Assembly (NCBI GenBank): GCA_964437735.1
Contig: CAYTID010000027.1
Location: forward strand, 1 to 26,091
Length of the DNA: 26,091 nt
Origin: CAYTID01 sp964437735
GTDB taxonomy: Bacteria; Bacteroidota; Ignavibacteria; UBA10030; BY39
Direction: 5' to 3'
The notes under the pieces are model-generated. The model did not search any database and was not told the DNA's origin. It saw only the letters and a program-made list of their open reading frames with translations. Below, piece after piece: positions 1 to 9,683 of this stretch. Position 1 is the first letter of the stretch, and every line of letters starts with the position of its first letter. A program made the translations under genes and the position numbers.

Positions 1-42
1 AATTGAAACACTCAGAAAAAGTTATTTAAGGTTTCGAAAAAC

Positions 43-3000
43 GTGAATCCATTAAAAAAATTTACCTCCAAAATTTTTGCAATTATTTTTGCAAATTTTC
101 CGACTCTTACAATTTTCTTGTTTATAATTGGATTAGACATTTCCTTGCTTGCTTACAATCAATCAGCACTTTCTACTATAAACAATGTTGTTCTACCCGA
201 CTCAATCGATACCGGTGACGAGCCACCTGATTTTGACGATGAAACGGATTTCGAAGATTCCACAGCTTATGTTCTGATAGATTCAACTGCACGGTTGGAA
301 CATTTTATTTATGAACGTAGCGATCAAGTTTATGCTAATCCATTCCAAAAACGTATTTATCCTTTATTTCTAGAGAATCGAAGTACGGCTTACAAAATTG
401 ATATTGCTCTGGACAGTACCGGGCAATTTGTAACCTATAGTGAAACTATTTATGGTAATGACGTTAAGATTCCGATCATCATGCCCATTGATGATTATAT
501 TGATCAAAGATTGCAATTCGAAAAAAAGAAAAATTGGGAATCGTTAGCGAGAACATATACATTCAATGAAAAGGGAGTGGGATTAACAGAATTTTTCGGT
601 TCGATTACAAATATCGATATTCCTGTTCCTGCGGTTCCGTTTTTAAGTATTTTCGGTCCTCCCAAAATAAATCTCAGAATAAACGGCGCGGTTGATATAT
701 CTGCCGGATTCCGAAGTCAGAAGTCGGACCAGGCACAAATTTCACGACAGGACCAAGTGCGCAATGAACCGAATTTCAAACAGGAAGTTCAGATAAATGT
801 GAACGGCACTATCGGAGACAAACTCAACTTGCTCGCTGATTGGAATACTCAGCGTACTTTTGAATACGAAAACCAGTTAAAAATTAAATACACCGGCTAT
901 GAAGATGAAATCATACAAAGTATTGAAGCAGGTAACGTTTCTCTACAAAGTCCCGCTTCATTTGGCGGGAGTAGTCAAGCTCTGTTCGGAATCAAGGGAC
1001 AATTTCAGTTAGGACCTCTTAGCCTCCAGACTGTAGTCTCCCAGAAAAAAGGACAAACCCGTGAATTAACAGCTGCAGGCGGTGCACAGGAGAAAGTTAT
1101 CAATATTCCTGTTTGGGATTATTCTACGAATCACTATTTCCTGGATACACTTTATAGGAGTATTTTTGACGTTGCTTATGCAACGCTGACGCCGCAATTA
1201 CCAATAAACATGCTTCAATTTCAAATAATTGATATCGAAGTTTGGAAAACAAGACAAGTAAGTCTTTTCCAAGCCGGTCAGAAAGAAGGTGTTGCATTTA
1301 TCGACTTACCCACCATAGGTCAAACGGGACAATATCACGATTCACTTCGGAATGCAAGTTCAATACCGGGTCAAATTGAAAGAGGAACGTGGATAAAATT
1401 GCAGCCGAATGAATATAAATATAATTCTATCGCAGGTTTCATTTCAATTAGCACTGGTCTGCAACCCGATCAGGCGTTAGCTGTTTCATTCAGAACCCAG
1501 GGGTCGACTTCTTCACCGAATGATGATCTAATTTACGGTGAATTTGCCGGTTCCGATACATCCAGCAGACCGATGGTTCTTAAATTAGTCCGCCCGAAAA
1601 ATTTAATTCCTAGCTACCGGCAGGCATGGAATATGATGCTTAAAAATATTTATTCCCTTGGAGGTTCAAATTTAAAGAAGGAGGGATTTGAGCTGAAAGT
1701 TATTCGCGAATCAGCCGGAGCTACAGAAATTGATGCCTTGTATGGTAGGAGTTTGCTTCAAATTTTGGAATTGGATAAATACGGCGAAAATAATTCGCCT
1801 CAGCCGGATGATAAATTCGATTATATTCCCGGAGTTACAGTTGATGAAGCCAGAGCAGAAATTATTTTTCCCAGTCTCGAACCATTCCGAAAATCAATTA
1901 GAAATTATTTAATCTCGCAGGGGCAACCTCAAAATGTAATCGATTCGCTGATGTTTTCTGAAATTTACGATACGCTAAAAATAATAGCACAACAAAGCAG
2001 CAGGAACAGGTATCAGATCAGAGGAAAATCGACAACTGAAAAACAAAGTAAATATAACCTGGGATTCAATATCGTTGAGGGGAGTGTACAGGTTTTGTTG
2101 GACGGATCGCCGTTAACACCGGGAGTGGATTATTCTGTTGACTATATTATAGGAGAAGTAATAATCAGAAATCAGCGCGCCCTGCTCCCCGGTGCGAATA
2201 TGGCTATTAAATACGAACAAAACGATTTGTTCCAGCTGGCTTCGAAAACTTTACTCGGTGCACGAGGAGAAATAGAACCTTTCTCAAATACCAAACTCGG
2301 ATTCACTATCATGAATCTGAATCAGGAAACTTTAACCGATAAAGTACGATTAAACGAAGAACCTACGAATAATTCTCTTTTCGGTGTTGATGCAGCGACA
2401 TCCTTTAATCTCGGTATTTTGACTGATGCACTTGATGCTTTACCTCTGATTAAGACCAGAGAAATGTCGAGCATCCGGTTCGCCGGTGAAGCCGCATATA
2501 TGTTACCCGATCCTAATACAAAAAAAAGTACAATAGCAGGGGATCGTGGAAGTGGTATTGCATACATTGATGACTTCGAAGGCGCACGCCGTACGATACC
2601 GTTAGGAATAGGTTATGCTACATGGAAACTTGCCAGTTCGCCCGTATATAGTTATTTAGGAAATATTCCCGAAACAACGAAAACTTTTTCAAAAGGGAGA
2701 CTATTGTGGTATAATAAACTTCCCAGCGATGTATTCATTACCGATATCTGGCCTAACAAAAGTGTAAGACGAGGTCAGGAGCAAGTGACTGTAATGAATC
2801 TCGATTATTTTCCAAGAGAACGCGGGATGAACAATTATTCTATGAATACCGCATCAACACTTGAGGCTGATCCAAAACGCAATTGGGCTGGTGTGATGAA
2901 ATACTTAGGCGCTGCAGCCTCAAACATCATTGAGCAAAATATTAACTTTCTTGAACTTTGGGTAAAAACTGAAAAAATTGAGGGAAACAGTACACCCGAT

Positions 3001-4128
3001 TTACGTATTGGTCGACTATTTATTGATTTAGGTCGTGTAAGCGAAGACGTTATACCAAATAACAAGTTAAACTCTGAAGATTTAGTAAAATCCAACATTC
3101 CCAATGGTGTGTTGAATGCGGGTGAAGATGTCGGATTGGATTTGTTAACCGATTCTGAGGAAAGACAAACCCATGCTGCGTTAATAGCGCAATATCCTGG
3201 CTTGAATTCAGACCCGAGCGGTGATAACTGGTCGTACTCTACAGGTGGTAAGGATTTTAGCAAGATCAACGGAATGGAAGGAAACGAACCAAGCGCTGAA
3301 GGACGCTTTCCTGATACCGAAGATCTAAACGCAAACGGTGATGTCGACCTGACAAATAGTTATCTTGAATATGAAATTCCACTTTCAGAAATTTATCTCG
3401 ATTCTCTAGGATTCGAAAGGAATAATGAATTTATAGTTGGTGGCGGGTCCGACGGATGGTATCAAATCAGAGTTCCACTGTCTGAATTTACCCGATTAAT
3501 CTCTCTCGGGAATGAACAACCAATTGATATACTACAGAATTTACAATATGCAAGAATGTGGATGTCGGGCTTTGAACAACCGGTTAGATTAAGAATTGCA
3601 GATATATCGCTGATCGGAAATCAATGGCAGGAATCTATCAAAGGTGATTCAATCCTCAGTGTTACGGTAGTGAATATTGAGGATAATCCGGAATATCAAA
3701 GTCCTCCCGGTGTAACCCGTGAAAGAGATAGAACCCAACCCGATCAGGAAATATTCGGTAACGAGCAATCGCTGAATTTGAAAATATCCGGATTGGCGAA
3801 TGGAGAATTCCGCGATGCATTCAAACATTATACCTACCGTCCTCTCGATGCGTTCAACTACAAGACGATGAAAATGTTTGTTCATGGCGATAATAAATTT
3901 ACTTTCGTTGATACAAGTAATTATGATTTAGATTTCTATATCAGATTTGGTTTGGATTCACTAAACTATTATGAATATCGCGCTCCTCTGCATCCTGGTT
4001 GGGATCCGCAAAACAATGAGGTAATTATAAGATTTGATGATCTGACTGCAATCAAAGAGGGGCGTGATTCCAGTAACAGGAGATCGGCACCTGTGCCTGT
4101 AAAAGGCGGACCGGCGGGAGCTGCTTAA
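43..4128 (+). CDS. sprA: T9SS outer-membrane translocon SprA, N-terminal part (ends at an in-frame stop)
   Basis: SprA (Sov in Porphyromonas) is the giant outer-membrane beta-barrel that exports type IX secretion cargo across the outer membrane. The start is GTG at 43, with a weak AAGG about 11 nt upstream; an in-frame TGA at 4-6 rules out a longer protein. Residues 12-40 are hydrophobic, a signal peptide or anchor, followed by an acidic tract (about 57-75) and long SprA-type sequence, for example the segment IPVPAVPFLSIFGPP near residue 190 and repeated amphipathic strands. The frame stops at TAA 4126-4128 after 1361 residues, but the next codons of the same frame continue with SprA-like sequence. 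Joined, the two parts give about 2295 residues, close to the roughly 2400 of Flavobacterium SprA. This half alone should not form the barrel, so the gene is either a pseudogene or carries a base error. The family call is confident; the functional state is open. Confidence 0.9.
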   Translation: MNPLKKFTSKIFAIIFANFPTLTIFLFIIGLDISLLAYNQSALSTINNVVLPDSIDTGDEPPDFDDETDFEDSTAYVLIDSTARLEHFIYERSDQVYANPFQKRIYPLFLENRSTAYKIDIALDSTGQFVTYSETIYGNDVKIPIIMPIDDYIDQRLQFEKKKNWESLARTYTFNEKGVGLTEFFGSITNIDIPVPAVPFLSIFGPPKINLRINGAVDISAGFRSQKSDQAQISRQDQVRNEPNFKQEVQINVNGTIGDKLNLLADWNTQRTFEYENQLKIKYTGYEDEIIQSIEAGNVSLQSPASFGGSSQALFGIKGQFQLGPLSLQTVVSQKKGQTRELTAAGGAQEKVINIPVWDYSTNHYFLDTLYRSIFDVAYATLTPQLPINMLQFQIIDIEVWKTRQVSLFQAGQKEGVAFIDLPTIGQTGQYHDSLRNASSIPGQIERGTWIKLQPNEYKYNSIAGFISISTGLQPDQALAVSFRTQGSTSSPNDDLIYGEFAGSDTSSRPMVLKLVRPKNLIPSYRQAWNMMLKNIYSLGGSNLKKEGFELKVIRESAGATEIDALYGRSLLQILELDKYGENNSPQPDDKFDYIPGVTVDEARAEIIFPSLEPFRKSIRNYLISQGQPQNVIDSLMFSEIYDTLKIIAQQSSRNRYQIRGKSTTEKQSKYNLGFNIVEGSVQVLLDGSPLTPGVDYSVDYIIGEVIIRNQRALLPGANMAIKYEQNDLFQLASKTLLGARGEIEPFSNTKLGFTIMNLNQETLTDKVRLNEEPTNNSLFGVDAATSFNLGILTDALDALPLIKTREMSSIRFAGEAAYMLPDPNTKKSTIAGDRGSGIAYIDDFEGARRTIPLGIGYATWKLASSPVYSYLGNIPETTKTFSKGRLLWYNKLPSDVFITDIWPNKSVRRGQEQVTVMNLDYFPRERGMNNYSMNTASTLEADPKRNWAGVMKYLGAAASNIIEQNINFLELWVKTEKIEGNSTPDLRIGRLFIDLGRVSEDVIPNNKLNSEDLVKSNIPNGVLNAGEDVGLDLLTDSEERQTHAALIAQYPGLNSDPSGDNWSYSTGGKDFSKINGMEGNEPSAEGRFPDTEDLNANGDVDLTNSYLEYEIPLSEIYLDSLGFERNNEFIVGGGSDGWYQIRVPLSEFTRLISLGNEQPIDILQNLQYARMWMSGFEQPVRLRIADISLIGNQWQESIKGDSILSVTVVNIEDNPEYQSPPGVTRERDRTQPDQEIFGNEQSLNLKISGLANGEFRDAFKHYTYRPLDAFNYKTMKMFVHGDNKFTFVDTSNYDLDFYIRFGLDSLNYYEYRAPLHPGWDPQNNEVIIRFDDLTAIKEGRDSSNRRSAPVPVKGGPAGAA
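4126..4128 (+). other. Premature in-frame TAA inside sprA
   Basis: This TAA lies between a Gly-Ala-Ala stretch and YVRGSPALT, a typical SprA turn. Both flanking segments are in the same frame, so one base substitution (for example from CAA, GAA, AAA or TAT) is enough to explain it; no indel is needed. The 40 codons from 4129 to 4248 are open. The first in-frame start-like codon after the stop is GTG at 4249, in the middle of the conserved stretch NELRVLDVDD and without a ribosome binding site. Confidence 0.9.
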
Positions 4129-6930
4129 TATGTCAGGGGAAGTCCTGCATTAACTTTAATAAAATATATTTGGGTTGGTGTTTCGAACCCGGTTGGCAAA
4201 GGAACCTTTTTACCAATTACCGGAGATATTTGGGTTAATGAATTACGCGTGCTTGATGTCGACGACACTCCCGGTTGGGCATATCGTTTTGATACACAGT
4301 TAAAAATTGCAGATTTCGGGAATGCTTCTTTTAATATTTCACGAATTGATCCCTACTTCCACGGACTTGATCAACGCTTCGGTTCACGTCAAACAGGAGT
4401 TAATTGGTCGGCTGGAGCCAATTTCTCTCTTGAACGTTTTCTGCCGTCTGATTGGCAGGGGACTTCATTACCTTTCACCTATTCACATTCAGAGAACATC
4501 AACAATCCACAATATTTTCCGAATACTGATGTAAGCGTTGATGAAGCAGCACAATTGGCTGCGGATAGAATTCTCAGCAGCGGGGGGAGTAAAGAAGAAT
4601 CTGAAGCTGCAAAGAATGATATTATAAATGAAGCACAAACTGTACGGATCACTGATTCGTATGCAGTTCCGAATTTTAGAATTGCTTTGCCGAGTTCTGC
4701 CTGGTATATCAAAGAAACAATTAACAAAATTAATTTATCGTTCAACTACACAAAATCCACTGAGCGTAATCCGATGATTGCTTATCGAACAAGTTGGGCT
4801 TGGTCCGGACAGGGGCGCTATGCAGTTACGATTCCGCCTGATTTTTATTTTTCTCCGTTTACAAAATTGTTCGATGGAGTTTATCTGTTGGAAGATTATA
4901 AAAATTATAAAATATTTTTCATACCTATAACAGGTTTTAATGCCGGTATGGGATTTCAACGCGGTCAGTCATTTGAAATTACTAGAGTACAATCACAACA
5001 AAGACCGATTACACGAAATTTCAGTGCTACACGAAGTCTTGATTTTGGTTGGAAATTTACCGAAGGCGGACTTACCAACATTTCCGGCGATTATGCACTA
5101 TCCGTGGAGAGCGTTCTGCTGCACTTAGAGACGGATTCCCTCGGTAATCAGAGGAGATTCAGCGATATACTTAAAGATATCTTCAGTCCCAGTAAATTAA
5201 TTAACTTTGGAAACGATGCGAGATCCGGTCAGCGTTTTCAAATTGGTTCAAAACCAAAAATTCCCAACATTCTCAACATAAACCGTTTCATTGATTTTAA
5301 TCTAACCTATAGTGTTAATTACAGTTGGATGAATAATTTTCAACAGGGTGATATTGGCAAGAGTACCGGCTTTGATAACAATATTAATTTTTCGACGAAT
5401 TTCAGATTAAAATCATTAACCGATCCGTGGTTTAAAACAACTGAAGAAGTTCCTGCAAAAACACCGCCCCCTCCGGTAAGAAATTTACGCAAGGAAAAAC
5501 GAGACGATGATTCACCGGTCGAAGGGGATGAACAGGAAATAGAGATCGAAGAAATTCCCGATACAACCGCAAAAATTCCGGCTAAAGATAAAATAGTGAA
5601 ACAAATAAAAGCCCTGACCAAAGCATTTATCAAATATCCACTTCTCGATTATGAAACAATAAATATAACATACTCTCAGGGTAACAGAGCCGGGAATAGT
5701 GGAGTTGTTGGACAAACAGGATTAATGAACTTTTGGGGTATTCCTCCGTTTGGAGCTCCGAATCCCGAATACGGTCCATCACGATTATATCAGTTAGGAA
5801 TTATATCTGATCCGTCAGGCGATTTAGCTACAGAAAGGATAACGAGTTTTCCTTTTATCCGGTTTAATGTTAACCGCGGTTTGCGAGCTAAAAATGCTAA
5901 TCTCACAGACCAGTACAGCCAAACTAACAGACTCCAACTTCGCACGAATCGTCCATTATGGGAAGGAGCTACGCTGGATTTGAACTGGTCTCTTTCATGG
6001 ACATTCAATAAGAACACCACCATCGTCACTGACGCATATGGTGTACCAAGTATCAATTCAGTTGCCACAGGAGGAAATGTTGAAAGGTCGTTTTTCTCGA
6101 TGCCACCTTTCTTATTATTTAAAATGTTAAAAAGCAACATCGAGGAAGTCGGAAAAATTTATAACGCTCGCAGGACAGATATTTCCGATAACGCACCGGA
6201 CGACGTAAAACTTGCTGAATCTTTTGAAGAAGGGATGGAAGCTTTACCTTTACTAAGAAAAATCCTCGGACCTTTGGTTCCTCGCGCGAATTATACAATT
6301 AGATGGGAAGGTTTGGAAAAAACAATAGGTATGCAGTCTTTGTTTGATCGACTATCCCTCGACCATGGGTATACTTCAAATTTCGTACGTCAATGGAGAG
6401 GAAATCCTAATGGAGGAGAACGAACTGAATCAGAGCGTGTTACTTACGGATTCTCTCCGTTGGTTGGTCTGAATGCTTCTATGAAAGAGCTCCTGAAAGG
6501 AAGTCTTACCACTACGGTCAGATACAATACAAATTCCTCATACGATCTGAATATCGCTGCGAGAAATATCGTCAAAACGTTATCACAGGAATTGTCGGTC
6601 TCCTTATCGTATTCAAGGCGTGGATTTGAATTTCCTCTATTCGGATTATCTCTCAGCAATGACCTCGATGTTTCGGCCACCTATTCGATGACTCATAATT
6701 CGAGAAAAACTTTTGAAGTTAATCAGCTTGAAACTAATCCGAAAGGAACGCCTCTTGAAGGAAATACCCGGACAATGCTCGAACCGAGAATCAGATACGT
6801 CTTAAGCTCCAGAATCACTGCGTCAATATTTTATAGATATACAAAGATCGCTCCGGACGAAGGGGGTTCTTTGATACCAGGAACGACCACAAATGAGGGT
6901 GGCTTGGATTTGAGGATAGCTATACAATAA
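4129..6930 (+). CDS. sprA: SprA C-terminal part (in-frame continuation after the stop)
   Basis: This is the second part of the SprA barrel, in the same frame as 43-4128. It begins with YVRGSPALTLIKYIWVGVSN and then VNELRVLDVDDTPGWAYR, both SprA-like. Many beta-strand repeats follow, with alternating aromatic and polar residues. A Pro/Lys/Glu-rich insertion at about 5455-5600 is probably a loop. The chain ends in LDLRIAIQ, the usual type of SprA C-terminus, at TAA 6928-6930. No credible independent start exists: GTG 4249 cuts through a conserved segment and has no Shine-Dalgarno sequence. The stretch is therefore best read as the remainder of one interrupted gene. If the stop at 4126 is a consensus error, sprA is a single 43-6930 gene. 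PorX starts 13 nt downstream, which suggests co-transcription of two T9SS parts. Confidence 0.85.
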   Translation, partial: YVRGSPALTLIKYIWVGVSNPVGKGTFLPITGDIWVNELRVLDVDDTPGWAYRFDTQLKIADFGNASFNISRIDPYFHGLDQRFGSRQTGVNWSAGANFSLERFLPSDWQGTSLPFTYSHSENINNPQYFPNTDVSVDEAAQLAADRILSSGGSKEESEAAKNDIINEAQTVRITDSYAVPNFRIALPSSAWYIKETINKINLSFNYTKSTERNPMIAYRTSWAWSGQGRYAVTIPPDFYFSPFTKLFDGVYLLEDYKNYKIFFIPITGFNAGMGFQRGQSFEITRVQSQQRPITRNFSATRSLDFGWKFTEGGLTNISGDYALSVESVLLHLETDSLGNQRRFSDILKDIFSPSKLINFGNDARSGQRFQIGSKPKIPNILNINRFIDFNLTYSVNYSWMNNFQQGDIGKSTGFDNNINFSTNFRLKSLTDPWFKTTEEVPAKTPPPPVRNLRKEKRDDDSPVEGDEQEIEIEEIPDTTAKIPAKDKIVKQIKALTKAFIKYPLLDYETINITYSQGNRAGNSGVVGQTGLMNFWGIPPFGAPNPEYGPSRLYQLGIISDPSGDLATERITSFPFIRFNVNRGLRAKNANLTDQYSQTNRLQLRTNRPLWEGATLDLNWSLSWTFNKNTTIVTDAYGVPSINSVATGGNVERSFFSMPPFLLFKMLKSNIEEVGKIYNARRTDISDNAPDDVKLAESFEEGMEALPLLRKILGPLVPRANYTIRWEGLEKTIGMQSLFDRLSLDHGYTSNFVRQWRGNPNGGERTESERVTYGFSPLVGLNASMKELLKGSLTTTVRYNTNSSYDLNIAARNIVKTLSQELSVSLSYSRRGFEFPLFGLSLSNDLDVSATYSMTHNSRKTFEVNQLETNPKGTPLEGNTRTMLEPRIRYVLSSRITASIFYRYTKIAPDEGGSLIPGTTTNEGGLDLRIAIQ

Positions 6931-6943
6931 AGAATTAATTTTC

Positions 6944-8509
6944 ATGACTGACCTGAAGAGAAAAATATTATGGGTGGACGATGAAATTGAATTGCTGAAA
7001 CCACATATCCTTTTCTTGATCGGAAAAGGGTACGACGTAGAAACAGCAACGAATGGTGAAGATGCAGTTACGCTCGTTAGTGAAAAGCAGTTCGATTTGA
7101 TTTTTTTAGATGAAATGATGGCTGGTATGGGAGGTTTAAAAACCCTCGCTGAAATAAAAGAAATAAGCCCTGAGGTTCCTGTAATTATGGTTACGAAAAG
7201 TGAAGACGAAGGATTGATGGAGAATGCCATCGGAAGGAAGATCAGCGATTATTTGACTAAACCCGTAAATCCAAGCCAAATTTTGCTGGCGTGCAAAAAA
7301 TTTTTAGAGGGAAAAGAAATAACACGGGCTTATGTATCGCGCGATTATATAAAGGAATTTAATGAAATTTCAACCAGCTTGATAGCAAATCCCGATGCAA
7401 ATGAATGGATAGAAATTTATGACAAATTAGTTGATTGGTCGATTGATTTGGATGGACATCCCCAACTTGGACTTGGTGATACATTACACGATCAATTTCG
7501 TACTGCAAACGGTGAATTTTCTAAATTCATAGAAAAGGTATATAGGGATTGGATCGAAAAAGAAAATCGTCCGATTTTATCCGTTGATCTGGTTGATAAA
7601 CTTTTGATTCCTGAACTTGATGATAGCAAGTCGGTATTCTTTTTTGTCGTTGATTGTATGCGTCTGGATCAATGGCTCGGAATGGAAAGATTGTTGCGTG
7701 ATTATTATACTATTAACAGGAAATACTATTATTCGATATTGCCGACAGCAACACCTTATTCGCGTAATGCGATTTTCAGCGGATCGTGGCCCGATGAAAT
7801 TGAAAAACGGTTTCCTGAAATATGGGAACAATGGGAAGACGACGACAATAGCAGAAATAAAAATGAACAGGCATTTCTTCAGAATCTTTTGGAAAGACGA
7901 AAAATTAAGCTGAAGCCCGAGTCGAAATATTACAAAATAATTGATACTGAATTCGGGAAAAATATTGAACAGAACATATTATCCTTTACGAAAAACAAAC
8001 TGACTTCTATTGTAATAAATTTTGTCGATATGCTCGCTCACAGTCGCTCCGATTCTCAGCTGCTAAAAGAAATTGCGCCCGATGAATCGGCATACAGGTC
8101 TCTTACTAATTCATGGTTTTCTCACTCTTCATTTTTCGGCATGCTGCGTATGTTAGCCTCACAAAAAAATGTTAAGATAATCGTGACAACTGATCATGGA
8201 AGTATCCGTTGTATGCGCGGGGCAAAAGTTGTTGCCGACAGGGAAGCTGCAACTAATTTAAGATATAAATACGGAAGAAATTTAAAAGTTGATGAGAAGA
8301 ATGCCATCTTCATAAAAAATCCGGCTGACTATCGCGTGCCAGTGAGAGGCGTGACGGTAAACTATATCATCGCAAAAGAAGACTATTATTTCGTGTATCC
8401 CACCGATTATCATCGATATCTGTCACAATACAGAGACAGTTTTCAGCATGGCGGAATTTCGATGGAAGAAATGATTCTTCCGTTTGTAGTTCTGGAACCG
8501 AAACGTTGA
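6944..8509 (+). CDS. porX: PorX-type response regulator with PglZ/alkaline-phosphatase-fold domain
   Basis: PorX is the response regulator that controls T9SS genes and function. The receiver domain (about 1-125) has the acidic pocket D12-D13, phosphoacceptor D56 in LIFLDEMM, T84 and K106 in LTKP, so it looks able to accept phosphate. The C-terminal PglZ domain (about 225-521) of the alkaline phosphatase superfamily keeps the predicted metal ligands: D237 in VVDCMRLDQW, T270, D362/H366 in VDMLAH, D417-H418 in VTTDHGS and H502 in QHGG. PorX proteins have been reported to act on oligonucleotides and to link the PorY kinase and SigP to T9SS expression. The length of 521 residues is normal for the family. 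Its place directly after sprA and 6 nt before tsaE suggests one operon; porX next to tsaE is common in Bacteroidetes. No PorY kinase gene is in the window. Confidence 0.93.
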   Translation: MTDLKRKILWVDDEIELLKPHILFLIGKGYDVETATNGEDAVTLVSEKQFDLIFLDEMMAGMGGLKTLAEIKEISPEVPVIMVTKSEDEGLMENAIGRKISDYLTKPVNPSQILLACKKFLEGKEITRAYVSRDYIKEFNEISTSLIANPDANEWIEIYDKLVDWSIDLDGHPQLGLGDTLHDQFRTANGEFSKFIEKVYRDWIEKENRPILSVDLVDKLLIPELDDSKSVFFFVVDCMRLDQWLGMERLLRDYYTINRKYYYSILPTATPYSRNAIFSGSWPDEIEKRFPEIWEQWEDDDNSRNKNEQAFLQNLLERRKIKLKPESKYYKIIDTEFGKNIEQNILSFTKNKLTSIVINFVDMLAHSRSDSQLLKEIAPDESAYRSLTNSWFSHSSFFGMLRMLASQKNVKIIVTTDHGSIRCMRGAKVVADREAATNLRYKYGRNLKVDEKNAIFIKNPADYRVPVRGVTVNYIIAKEDYYFVYPTDYHRYLSQYRDSFQHGGISMEEMILPFVVLEPKR

Positions 8510-8515
8510 TTTTGG

Positions 8516-8944
8516 ATGGAAATATTTACAACATATAGCGAACTTGATACTATTAATTTGGGTGAGAAGTTTGCGAAAAATAAATTGATCCCCGGCGATG
8601 TTATTGCCTTGTTCGGTGATTTGGGCGCCGGAAAAACCAGGTTTATACAAGGAATATGCAAAGGTTTTGGAATAACCGAGCATGTTTCAAGTCCGAGTTT
8701 TACAATCGTCAACGAATATACAACCGGTAAAATTAAAATTTACCATTTTGATTTTTATAGAGTGAAAACAATGAACGAAGTTATTGATATTGGGTTTGAT
8801 GAATATATTTACAGCAACGGTATTTGCCTTATCGAATGGGCAGACCGTATCAGGGATATACTTCCACCAAATCGGTACGAAATAAACTTGCTGTTAGGGG
8901 ATAGTGAAAATATCCGTGAAATAAAAATCTGTAAATTAGATTGA
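8516..8944 (+). CDS. tsaE: tRNA t6A biosynthesis ATPase TsaE
   Basis: TsaE is the small ATPase of the TsaB-TsaD-TsaE complex, which transfers threonylcarbamoyl to adenosine 37 of ANN-decoding tRNAs in the cytoplasm. The Walker A motif GDLGAGKT spans residues 34-41. It is followed by the family motif SPSFTIVNEY (about residue 60), the HFDFYR segment and LIEWADRI near the C-terminus. The length, 142 residues, is standard. The ATG lies 6 nt after the porX stop, and tsaB begins 1 nt after this gene ends, so the two t6A genes are translationally close. Its ribosome binding site must lie within the porX 3' end; TTTGG is the only weak candidate seen. Confidence 0.95.
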   Translation: MEIFTTYSELDTINLGEKFAKNKLIPGDVIALFGDLGAGKTRFIQGICKGFGITEHVSSPSFTIVNEYTTGKIKIYHFDFYRVKTMNEVIDIGFDEYIYSNGICLIEWADRIRDILPPNRYEINLLLGDSENIREIKICKLD

Positions 8945-8945
8945 T

Positions 8946-9668
8946 ATGATATTAGGGATTGAAACTGCAACTCAAGTTTGCGCAGCTGCTATCGTGAAAG
9001 ATGGAATTGTTGTTGCCGAGAATTATCTTACAGAACCAAATGTCCATTCGGAAAAACTGATAACTTTGATCAACAATACTTTGATGCAGGCTAATTCCGG
9101 TGGGGAAGCGACAGATAATCTGAAAAAACTTAATGCAATTTCGATTTCGAATGGACCGGGATCTTTTACAGGTTTACGAGTGGGATTCAGTGTGGCGAAA
9201 GCAATTGCCTATGCTTGTAATAAACCGTTGGTAACTGTTCCAACGCTTGAAGCCTTAGGATTCAATTTTGTATCAACGAAAAATTATCAGACATTCCGGT
9301 ACCTCTGTCCGTTAATCGATGCACGTCGGGATGAGTTTTATTCGGTTATTTTGGAATATGAAAATAATAAATTTGTACGAGTGGTTGAACAATCAGCTTA
9401 TAAATTCGACGATCTGGTAAAATTGATTCCGGGAACGGGGAAAATTATTTTTATCGGCGACGGGATAGAAAAATTTCAAAAATTTATTTCTATAAAGAAT
9501 ATCTCGAATGAATTGTGGAATTTTAATGATGGAATTAGTAATTTATGTAGTGCGGGTTCGGTAGCATTGCTCGGTGAAATCAAATTCAATCTTGGTCAGA
9601 TTGAAGATCTCACAAATCTGGAACCGGACTATGTAAAAGATTTTTATACGTTATTTAAAACATCTTAA
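8946..9668 (+). CDS. tsaB: tRNA t6A biosynthesis protein TsaB
   Basis: TsaB (YeaZ) is the non-catalytic ASKHA-fold partner that dimerises with TsaD and scaffolds TsaE in t6A synthesis. The N-terminus MILGIETATQ is the fold's first beta-hairpin, where the Asp of other family members is replaced by Glu. The hallmark ISNGPGSFTGLRVG occurs at about residues 67-80, followed by AKAIAYA and VPTLEAL. The 240-residue length matches TsaB and is far shorter than TsaD (about 340), and no TsaD metal-binding HxEGH motif is present. It starts 1 nt after tsaE. tsaD itself is not in the window. Confidence 0.94.
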   Translation: MILGIETATQVCAAAIVKDGIVVAENYLTEPNVHSEKLITLINNTLMQANSGGEATDNLKKLNAISISNGPGSFTGLRVGFSVAKAIAYACNKPLVTVPTLEALGFNFVSTKNYQTFRYLCPLIDARRDEFYSVILEYENNKFVRVVEQSAYKFDDLVKLIPGTGKIIFIGDGIEKFQKFISIKNISNELWNFNDGISNLCSAGSVALLGEIKFNLGQIEDLTNLEPDYVKDFYTLFKTS

Positions 9669-9683
9669 ATAAGGAATTGAATT

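Noticed and set aside
2835..3269. Minus-strand ORF of 144 codons inside sprA, and similar ones at 13542-13946 and 5790-6140
   Set aside because: They lie opposite strongly supported genes and show no recognisable domain or start signal.
4126..4128. Reassigned TAA codon (alternative genetic code)
   Set aside because: Other genes here, including tsaB, rsfS, argS and actP, end normally at TAA, so reassignment is unlikely.
4249..6930. Independent second gene starting at GTG 4249
   Set aside because: The GTG lies inside a conserved SprA stretch, has no ribosome binding site, and SprA-like codons run unbroken from 4129.
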